DNA from: UMGS172 sp045578845
GTDB taxonomy: Bacteria; Bacillota; Clostridia; Oscillospirales; Acutalibacteraceae
Reading direction: 5' to 3'
Assembly (NCBI GenBank): GCA_045578845.1
Contig: JAZNLA010000048.1
Span: forward strand, 1 to 44,947
DNA length: 44,947 bases
Part shown: piece after piece, positions 39,002 to 44,947 of the stretch
How positions within the stretch are numbered: the stretch's first letter is position 1
Layout: every line of letters starts with the position of its first letter
Notes under the pieces: model-generated
What the model saw: only the letters and a program-made list of their open reading frames with translations
Told to the model about the DNA's origin: nothing
The model's database searches: none
Position numbers and translations under genes: made by a program

Positions 39002-40369
39002 ATGTCAATTCCTATTGATTTTGAAAACCGAATGAAGGAAATGTTAGGCGACAGATGGGAACTATTTGTCGATGAATTTCAAAAAACGCCCTACAGAGCC
39101 TTGCGGGTAAATACTATTAAATGTGAAGTGCAAAAATTTAAATCAATTTTTGAGTTTTTGAAAGAAAGTACACCGTTTTGTGATACATCATTTTATTTGC
39201 CCGAAAACTTAAAACTCGGCAATCATGCTTTACATCATGCAGGTGCGTTTTATATTCAAGAGCCGTCTGCTTGTTCGGTTGTTGAGGCGGCAGATATTCT
39301 ATCAGGCGATAAGGTGCTTGACCTTTGTGCATCACCGGGAGGAAAATCAACCCAAGCCGCCACAAAAATAGGTGTTGACGGATTGCTTGTATCCAATGAG
39401 TTTGTATCTTCGAGGGTGATGCCGCTTGTGTCAAATATTGAACGAATGGGCATTACAAATGCTGTTGTGACATCTATGAGGCCTGATGAACTATGTAAAA
39501 ATTTTACTGAATATTTTGATAAGGTTATAGTTGATGCACCGTGTTCGGGTGAGGGAATGTTCCGTAAAGAGTCTGCCGCTGTTGAGAATTGGAGTATTGA
39601 AAATGTAAAAATGTGTGCCGTAAGACAGGTTAAAATACTAAATTCCGCAGCCGCTTCGGTAAAGGTCGGAGGTAAACTTATTTACAGTACCTGTACATAT
39701 TCCCCCGAAGAAAACGAAATGTCAGTGGCAAAATTTTTAGAAGAAAATGAGAATTTTAAACTTACTGAAATTTCTAAAGAATTTGGCGAAAGTGCATTTA
39801 CCAAATATGCCCCAAATACCGTAAATATAGAATATGCCCGCAGAATATTTAATTTCCACGGCGGCGAAGGTCATTTTGTTGCCGTAATGGAAAAGACCGA
39901 TACTAAGGAAACCGAATTTTGCGGCGGTATGAAATGCGGCAATTTTAAAATTTCTAAAAATTTTGAAAACGAAAAAATTTTCGGTGAGTTTTTCTCGGAC
40001 AACTTCAACGGTAAATTACCGCATGAAGTTTTGGTGCAGGGCGACAAGGTTTACATAACACCCAATCTTTGCGATTTTCCCGAAATCAAAACGGTTAGAA
40101 AGGGTATTTTTGCAGGTACTGTCAAAAACGGTAGATTTGTTCCCGAACATAATCTTTTCAATACAAATAAATTTACACCTAAAAGGGTAATAGACTTTGA
40201 TTATAATTCTAAGGAAATTTTACAGTTTTTGCACGGAGAGGAAATAGCGTGTAGTAAATATTTAAAAGGGTATACGGCAGTTTTTGTAAACGGTATTCCG
40301 CTTGGTTTCGGCAAGGCAAGTGACGGCCGACTTAAAAACCATTATCCCAAAGGACTAAGAAATTTATAA
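39002..40369 (+). CDS. RsmB/NOP2-Sun family m5C RNA methyltransferase
   Basis: 455 residues. SAM-dependent C5 methylation of cytosine in rRNA or tRNA. An N-terminal fold, then HHAGAFYIQEPSA (about 80-92), the SAM loop DLCASPGGKSTQAA (about 106-119), VDAPCSGEGMFRKE with one active Cys, and YSTCTYSPEENE with the second. The C-terminal third (about 305-455), including a PUA-like FVNGIPLGFGK, is of the RsmF/YebU type. The target base cannot be read from the sequence. It is divergent from the Asn/Gln gene and ends at a bidirectional terminator. Confidence 0.92.
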   Translation: MSIPIDFENRMKEMLGDRWELFVDEFQKTPYRALRVNTIKCEVQKFKSIFEFLKESTPFCDTSFYLPENLKLGNHALHHAGAFYIQEPSACSVVEAADILSGDKVLDLCASPGGKSTQAATKIGVDGLLVSNEFVSSRVMPLVSNIERMGITNAVVTSMRPDELCKNFTEYFDKVIVDAPCSGEGMFRKESAAVENWSIENVKMCAVRQVKILNSAAASVKVGGKLIYSTCTYSPEENEMSVAKFLEENENFKLTEISKEFGESAFTKYAPNTVNIEYARRIFNFHGGEGHFVAVMEKTDTKETEFCGGMKCGNFKISKNFENEKIFGEFFSDNFNGKLPHEVLVQGDKVYITPNLCDFPEIKTVRKGIFAGTVKNGRFVPEHNLFNTNKFTPKRVIDFDYNSKEILQFLHGEEIACSKYLKGYTAVFVNGIPLGFGKASDGRLKNHYPKGLRNL

Positions 40370-40404
40370 AATCTAAAGCACTGTAGTACAGTGCTTTAGA
40401 TTTT
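40368..40404. terminator. Bidirectional terminator, 16-bp perfect stem
   Basis: AAAATCTAAAGCACTG (40,368-40,383), TAGTA loop, then the exact complement (40,389-40,404), giving a U-rich 3' arm on both strands between convergent genes. Confidence 0.88.
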
Positions 40405-41305
40405 ATTTATATTTTTCGCCTGCGATAAGACCGATTTCATCGAAATATTTGTTTATATAGTTTAAAACTGCCTTTTTGTCGGCACTCCAAAGCGGAGCAA
40501 TAAGTTGCTTTTTGTCGCCGTCACCTGTAAGTCGGTGTACAACCATATCTTTTGGAATTACCTTTATACATTCTGAAAGAATTTTTGCGTAATGCGGCAG
40601 GGTAAGGGTTTTGAATTTATTGAGATTATATTCCGTTTCGAGTTCGGTACCTTTTAAAACGTGTAATAGGTGGAATTTTATACCGTCAGCACCGCTTTTG
40701 CCAATGTATCTTGCGGTGTCAATTATCATTTGGTCGGTTTCGTATGGTAAACCTATTATCATATGAACTACTGTTTTAATATTTAATGATTTTAAGTTTT
40801 GCAAGGATTGGTCAAACACCGAAAGCTGGTAGCCTCTTCTGATATATTCTGCAGTAACTTCGTGTATTGTTTGAAGTCCCAGTTCAACAAATAAAGGCTT
40901 TATCTTGTTTACTTCGGATAAAATTTCCAAAACTTCTTTTCCCAAACAATCCGGTCTTGTTGCAACCGAAATTGCCACGATATCGGGGTGACTTGCGGCG
41001 TCAAACAACCTTTTTTTCAATATATCGGGCGGTAAATATGTGGCGGTGTAACTTTGAAAATATGCTATAAATTTATTGGTCTTTGATTTTTTAGCAACCG
41101 ATTTTTTTGCGATTTCTATTTCTTCAAATACATTATTTAAGTTTTCTGCCGCAAAATTACCCGACCCGCCCGAGCAAAAAACACAACCTTTAGCACCGCA
41201 TCTTCCGTCGCGGTTGGGACATGTTGTTCCGCCCGACAGCGACAGTTTATATATCTTTTGACCGAAAGCAGATTTTAAATATTCGTTAAATGAAAGGTAG
41301 TGCAT
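40403..41305 (-). CDS. TIGR01212-type radical SAM protein (YtqA-like)
   Basis: 300 residues from ATG 41,305 (AAAGGAG 8 nt upstream; the frame further out to 41,443 has no RBS). TTCPNRDGRCGAKGCVFCSGG holds the cluster cysteines (Cys29 with Cys41 and Cys44, spaced as in TIGR01212, plus Cys36), followed by a TIM-barrel part with ISVATRPDCL, ELGLQTIHE and HMIIGLPYE. A radical SAM enzyme of unassigned substrate; the family is widespread in Firmicutes. It is divergent from the lipid kinase gene. Confidence 0.9.
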   Translation of the reverse strand: MHYLSFNEYLKSAFGQKIYKLSLSGGTTCPNRDGRCGAKGCVFCSGGSGNFAAENLNNVFEEIEIAKKSVAKKSKTNKFIAYFQSYTATYLPPDILKKRLFDAASHPDIVAISVATRPDCLGKEVLEILSEVNKIKPLFVELGLQTIHEVTAEYIRRGYQLSVFDQSLQNLKSLNIKTVVHMIIGLPYETDQMIIDTARYIGKSGADGIKFHLLHVLKGTELETEYNLNKFKTLTLPHYAKILSECIKVIPKDMVVHRLTGDGDKKQLIAPLWSADKKAVLNYINKYFDEIGLIAGEKYK

Positions 41306-41325
41306 ATATTTTACTCCTTTGGTGG

Positions 41326-41354
41326 TTGACAAAAGTATAAAATTCAAATACAAT
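41326..41354 (+). promoter_or_regulatory. Promoter of the lipid kinase-plsC operon
   Basis: TTGACA (41,326-41,331), 17 nt, TACAAT (41,349-41,354). It lies in the short divergent gap; the start codon follows at 41,376. Confidence 0.8.
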
Positions 41355-41375
41355 AAACGTGTATGGGGTGATAAA

Positions 41376-42320
41376 ATGAAGCATATATTTATTGTTAATC
41401 CCGCGGCGGGTTCACATGATGCAACCGATGAGGTGCGTATCAAATTAGAACAACTGAATTTGGATATAAATTATGAAATTTACCGAACTGCATCGGCAGG
41501 CGATGCCACAAGGTATGTTAAATCAGTTTTGGAAAATACAAGCGAAAAGGTAAGGTTTTATGCTTGCGGCGGCGACGGAACTTTGAACGAGGTTGTAAAC
41601 GGTGCCGTAAACTACGATAACGCAAGTGTTACCGTTTTTCCTTGCGGCAGCGGTAACGATTTTATAAAATGTTTCGGCGGTACAGATAAATTTTCTGATT
41701 TAACCTCACTCATTTATGGTACCGAACAAAAAACCGACGTTATAAAGGCGTGCGATAAATATGCAATAAATGCCGTTCATTTCGGACTTGATACACACGT
41801 TTTAAGGACCATGTTAAAGGTTAAACGCAAAAAAATAATCGGCGGAAAACGCGCTTATATTACGGGTGTTTTAACCGCCCTCGTAAACGGCATGAAAACC
41901 GATTGTAAAATGACGGTTGACGGGGAAAGTTTCGGTAAAGATACAATGTTGCTTTGCACCGTTGCCAACGGTCAGTATGTCGGCGGTATGTTTAAATGTG
42001 CACCGAAAGCCGACACTAATGACGGACTTTTAGAGGTTTGTTTTGTTAATAAAATTTCACGTTTCACATTTGTTAGACTTGTTTCCTGTTACGTTAAAGG
42101 AACACATCTTGACGACCCGAGATTTGATAAATACATCAGTTATAAAAGGGCAAAGAAGGTTAATGTTACTATTCCTTACGGCTACATATCAATAGACGGA
42201 GAACTGACCGAAACTACTGAGTTTACTGCCGAAGTTGTTGAAAATGCATTGAATTTTGTTATTCCTGATGTAAAACCTAAAATCGAAACCGTCAAGGAGG
42301 ATGAACAGGTTGTTTCTTAA
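41376..42320 (+). CDS. Diacylglycerol kinase-type lipid kinase (YegS/DgkB family)
   Basis: 314 residues from ATG 41,376 (GGGGTG 5 nt upstream). The catalytic fold of lipid kinases: IVNPAAGS (6-13), ACGGDGTLNEVVNG (63-76), FPCGSGNDF, and a C-terminal beta domain ending with YGYISIDGELTE. It would phosphorylate diacylglycerol (or a related lipid) to phosphatidate with ATP at the membrane. Its stop lies inside the start of the following acyltransferase gene, so the two are coupled in phosphatidate metabolism. Confidence 0.9.
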   Translation: MKHIFIVNPAAGSHDATDEVRIKLEQLNLDINYEIYRTASAGDATRYVKSVLENTSEKVRFYACGGDGTLNEVVNGAVNYDNASVTVFPCGSGNDFIKCFGGTDKFSDLTSLIYGTEQKTDVIKACDKYAINAVHFGLDTHVLRTMLKVKRKKIIGGKRAYITGVLTALVNGMKTDCKMTVDGESFGKDTMLLCTVANGQYVGGMFKCAPKADTNDGLLEVCFVNKISRFTFVRLVSCYVKGTHLDDPRFDKYISYKRAKKVNVTIPYGYISIDGELTETTEFTAEVVENALNFVIPDVKPKIETVKEDEQVVS

Positions 42321-43119
42321 AATTTATTTTGTTTTGGCACTGCTTACAGAAACTTTAATATGTTTATGCACCGATATATTAAGCGGTTGGGTAGATTTTT
42401 GGATACCTATTGTACTGTTTCTGAGCATATTTTTAGGACTATCGGCACTTCATATACTTTTTAGTCTTGTTGTATCGTGGTTTTTTAATAAAAAAAAGTT
42501 GTGTGATAGACCTAATAAATTCTGCCGTTTTTGGGTTTATGTTACTGTTGAACTTATGTTAGATTTTGCAAGGGTAAAGGTAGAGGTTAAAGGTGCTGAG
42601 AAAATACCGACTGATAAAAGGTTTTTACTCGTTTCCAACCACCGTTCAAATCTTGACCCTATGATTAACATAGTACACCTTTATAAAAATGAAATAGCAT
42701 ATATTTCAAAACCTGAAAACTTTAAAATTCCTGCGGCAGGTCCGTTTATTCATAAGTGTTGCTTTTTACCTATTGACCGCGAAAATGCCCGTAACGCCAT
42801 GAAAACCATTCACCGTGCCACCGATTTTGTGAAAAACGATATTACTTCGGTAGGTGTGTACCCTGAGGGCACACGCAGTAAAACGGGTGAACTTTTAGAG
42901 TTTAAAGACGGTGTTTTCTATATTTGTAAAAAAGCACCCTGCCCGCTGGTTGTTACTACTGTTAAGAATACCGAGAAAATAGGAAAGAATTTTCCGTTTA
43001 ATAGAACGGTCGTTTATTTAGATGTTTTAGATGTTTTATATCCCGAAGACTTTAGCGACAGTTCTACTCACGACTTGTCCAAAAAGGTCAGAAATATGAT
43101 GTTGGAAAATTTAAAGTAA
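42310..43119 (+). CDS. plsC: 1-acyl-sn-glycerol-3-phosphate acyltransferase (PlsC-like)
   Basis: 269 residues if the TTG at 42,310 is used. GGAGG ends at 42,300 directly against an ATG at 42,301, leaving no spacing, whereas the TTG is 9 nt away. Both are in frame, so the N-terminus differs by three residues only. Two membrane segments (about 5-25 and 32-60), then the acyltransferase motifs NHRSNLDPM (H-x4-D), FLPIDRENA and VYPEGTRSKTGEL. It acylates lysophosphatidate to phosphatidate. It overlaps the lipid kinase gene by 11 nt. Confidence 0.88.
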   Translation: MFLKIYFVLALLTETLICLCTDILSGWVDFWIPIVLFLSIFLGLSALHILFSLVVSWFFNKKKLCDRPNKFCRFWVYVTVELMLDFARVKVEVKGAEKIPTDKRFLLVSNHRSNLDPMINIVHLYKNEIAYISKPENFKIPAAGPFIHKCCFLPIDRENARNAMKTIHRATDFVKNDITSVGVYPEGTRSKTGELLEFKDGVFYICKKAPCPLVVTTVKNTEKIGKNFPFNRTVVYLDVLDVLYPEDFSDSSTHDLSKKVRNMMLENLK

Positions 43120-43150
43120 TAAGATTTTAACATTTGAATGCAATTAAGTC

Positions 43151-43189
43151 AACAAGCCCGCAACATTTAAGTCGCGGGCTTGTTTTTTT
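43151..43189 (+). terminator. Terminator after plsC
   Basis: AACAAGCCCGC (43,151-43,161) and GCGGGCTTGTT (43,174-43,184) form an 11-bp perfect stem with a 12-nt loop and T-run to 43,189. The opposite strand has no T-run. Confidence 0.9.
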
Positions 43190-43201
43190 AGTTTAATTCA
43201 A

Positions 43202-44734
43202 TTAAACAATAAGGCTTTCGCCGTCCATTTCTTCGGGTTTTTCTATACCGAGAAGTTTTAAAATAGTGGGCGAAATGTCGCAAAGTTTTCCGCCTTTGCG
43301 AAGTTCACATTCTTTGCCTACAACACAGAAGGGAACAGGGTTGGTAGTGTGTGCTGTAAAAGGTGAGCCGTCGATATCAACCATGCGGTCGGCGTTGCCG
43401 TGGTCAGCAGTGATAAGCACAATTCCGTCAACCTTTTTGGTTGATTCAATAACTCTGCCTACGCAGGTGTCAACTGTTTCAACAGCCTTTACAGCAGCAT
43501 CAAAGAAACCGGTGTGACCGACCATATCGCAGTTGGCAAAGTTAAGTATTACTACATCGTACATGCCGCTTTCAATCGCTTCACAAACCTTATCACAAAC
43601 AGGAATAGCACTCATTTCTGGGCAAAGGTCAAAGGTTGCAACATCGGGTGTGGGTACCAAAATTCTGTCCTCGCCCTTAAATTTAACCTCTTCTCCGCCG
43701 TTAAAGAAGAATGTAACGTGTGCATATTTTGTGGTTTCGGCAATTCTAAGTTGGGTTTTGCCGTTTGTCGATAGAACTTCGCCTAATGTTTTGGTGAGTT
43801 CTTTGGGAGCGAAAGCAACTTTGACGTTAGGCATAGTTGCATCATATTCGGTCATGCAGACAAAGTTGAGGTCAAGCAGACCGCCTTTGCGTTCGAAACC
43901 GTTAAACTCGGGGTCGACAAAAGCACGTGTGATTTCGCGTGCACGGTCGGGACGGAAGTTGAAGAAAATCACACTGTCACCGTTGCTGACTGCCTGTCCG
44001 CCCGAACAAACGGTAGGAACAACAAATTCGTCGGTTATAAATTTGCCATCGGCATCCTTGGTTTCGTATGAAACCTTAACCGCCTCAACAGCATCATCAG
44101 CCATAATTCCGTTGCCTGTAACCATGGCATTGTATGCTTTTTCAACACGTGCCCACTGTGTGTCGCGGTCCATACCGTAGTATCTGCCTGCTACAGTTGC
44201 AATTTTACCAACGCCGATTTCGTTGATTTTGTTTTTAAGTTCAGCAAGGTAGTCAGCACCCGAAGAAGGGGGAACGTCACGGCCGTCAAGCAGGGCGTGA
44301 ATGTAAACCCTTGAAAGACCGTTAAGTTTAGCCATTTTAAGCAGAGCGTAAAGATGTTCGTTGTGACTGTGAACACCGCCGTCGGAAACCAAACCTAAAA
44401 GGTGCAAGGAACTGTTATTCTTTTTGCAGTTCTCAATGGCATCTTTTAGAACGGGATTTGTAAAGAAATCACCGTCATTTATTGATTTGGTAATTCTGGT
44501 TAGTTCTTGGTAAACAACGCGGCCTGCACCAATATTGGTGTGACCTACTTCTGAGTTGCCCATTTGACCGTTAGGCAAGCCTACGTCCATACCCGAAGCA
44601 CCGATTGTGGTGTAGGGGTTGGACTTAAAAGTTTTGTCGAGGTTAGGTGTTTTTGCTGAATATATAGCGTTGTGCTTTTTGTCGGGATTAACACCGAAAC
44701 CGTCCATAATTGTTAAAACAATAGTATTTTTCAT
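43202..44734 (-). CDS. gpmI: 2,3-bisphosphoglycerate-independent phosphoglycerate mutase
   Basis: 510 residues, full length. Interconverts 3- and 2-phosphoglycerate using a phosphoserine and two Mn ions. GNSEVGHTNIGAG with Ser61, DGGVHSHNEHL, HALLDGRDVPP, RYYGMDRD, FFNFRPDRARE, NFANCDMVGHTG and ITADHGNAD cover all metal and substrate sites. A spaced AAAGGAA precedes the ATG. It follows tpiA by 18 bp, so it belongs to a glycolytic operon extending beyond the right edge. Confidence 0.97.
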   Translation of the reverse strand: MKNTIVLTIMDGFGVNPDKKHNAIYSAKTPNLDKTFKSNPYTTIGASGMDVGLPNGQMGNSEVGHTNIGAGRVVYQELTRITKSINDGDFFTNPVLKDAIENCKKNNSSLHLLGLVSDGGVHSHNEHLYALLKMAKLNGLSRVYIHALLDGRDVPPSSGADYLAELKNKINEIGVGKIATVAGRYYGMDRDTQWARVEKAYNAMVTGNGIMADDAVEAVKVSYETKDADGKFITDEFVVPTVCSGGQAVSNGDSVIFFNFRPDRAREITRAFVDPEFNGFERKGGLLDLNFVCMTEYDATMPNVKVAFAPKELTKTLGEVLSTNGKTQLRIAETTKYAHVTFFFNGGEEVKFKGEDRILVPTPDVATFDLCPEMSAIPVCDKVCEAIESGMYDVVILNFANCDMVGHTGFFDAAVKAVETVDTCVGRVIESTKKVDGIVLITADHGNADRMVDIDGSPFTAHTTNPVPFCVVGKECELRKGGKLCDISPTILKLLGIEKPEEMDGESLIV

Positions 44735-44752
44735 GAAACAAATTCCTTTTAA

Positions 44753-44947
44753 TTATTTGCTTGCGGCTTTAACAATAACCGAGAAATCTTCGGCTTTAAG
44801 TGAAGCACCGCCGATAAGACCGCCGTCAACGTTAATTTTTGCAACGAGTTCGTCGGCATTTTTAGCGTTCATGGAACCGCCGTACTGAATAGTAACAGTT
44901 TCGGCAACATCCTTGCCGTAAACTTCGGCAATAGCGTCGCGGACAAA
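44753..44947 (-). CDS. tpiA: Triosephosphate isomerase, C-terminal part (cut by window edge)
   Basis: Last 64 residues: FVRDAIAEVYGKDVAETV, then IQYGGSMNAKNADEL and DGGLIGGASLKAEDF. YGGS and GGASL are the phosphate-binding ends of the TIM barrel. The rest lies right of the window. Interconverts dihydroxyacetone phosphate and glyceraldehyde 3-phosphate; co-oriented with gpmI. Confidence 0.96.
   Translation of the reverse strand, partial: FVRDAIAEVYGKDVAETVTIQYGGSMNAKNADELVAKINVDGGLIGGASLKAEDFSVIVKAASK

Noticed and set aside
43533..44180. 215-codon frame opposite gpmI
   Set aside because: Antisense shadow of a fully motif-supported phosphoglycerate mutase; Ser/Leu-rich translation without RBS.
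1..44947. rRNA genes, CRISPR arrays, IS elements with DDE transposases, complete prophage
   Set aside because: None was recognised. The only mobile DNA seen is the serine-recombinase element at about 1.0-12.6 kb.

Overview
The window looks like chromosomal DNA of an anaerobic, probably spore-forming Clostridia (Bacillota), most plausibly an Oscillospiraceae/Ruminococcaceae-type gut organism. The reasons are a Gram-positive dcw cluster led by mraZ, a meso-DAP type MurE (DNPR motif), a class B sortase, the germination protein YpeB, the L21-Prp-L27 operon with a Prp-cleavable L27, many TTGACA-N17-TATAAT promoters, and mobile DNA of the TnpV/TnpW/large-serine-recombinase kind. The species cannot be named from the sequence alone.

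Layout. (1) 1-972: chromosomal flank with a small membrane protein gene and a tRNA-Leu(UAA) gene with its own consensus promoter, both on the minus strand. (2) About 1,005-12,630: an integrated mobilizable element lying between the tRNA-Leu promoter and the dcw promoter. Its leftward half carries a large serine recombinase (C-terminus frameshifted), a TnpW-like protein, a MOBP-type relaxase, a MobC-like protein, a candidate oriT with adjacent 12-bp-period repeats, and a small winged-helix-like protein. The middle holds a divergent promoter/operator flanked on both sides by leader-peptide/terminator (attenuator-like) modules. The cargo is an adenylate-forming ligase with an unknown partner gene, and a type IV AbiEi/AbiEii toxin-antitoxin pair followed by a membrane protein gene. 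TnpV and a 57-aa protein close the right side.

(3) 12,642-25,132: dcw cluster mraZ-rsmH-ftsL-pbp-murE-mraY-ftsW-murG-murA-ftsQ-ftsZ, all on the plus strand, covering lipid II synthesis, septal wall polymerisation and the Z-ring. murB, murC, murD, murF and ftsA are absent from the cluster. (4) 25,151-33,697, minus strand: a DUF368 (PopT-type) lipid-carrier transporter, then a cysteine desulfurase-thiI-cinA-sortase-fusion gene run. The last gene encodes 923 residues combining a CinA/MoCF-like domain, a sortase-like domain without the catalytic residues, and a SpoIID domain. The first two domains repeat the order of the two neighbouring genes (cinA, srtB). This is the strongest candidate for something undescribed.

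(5) 33,798-44,947: ypeB, the rplU-prp-rpmA operon with its leader, obg, mrnC, a yitT-like gene, a hidden 42-codon Asn/Gln-repeat gene with its own RBS and terminator, an rRNA/tRNA m5C methyltransferase, a TIGR01212 radical SAM gene, a lipid kinase-plsC pair, gpmI and the end of tpiA.

All assignments come from reading motifs; no database or structure search was run. Start codons were chosen from Shine-Dalgarno spacing, and several differ from the longest open frame.
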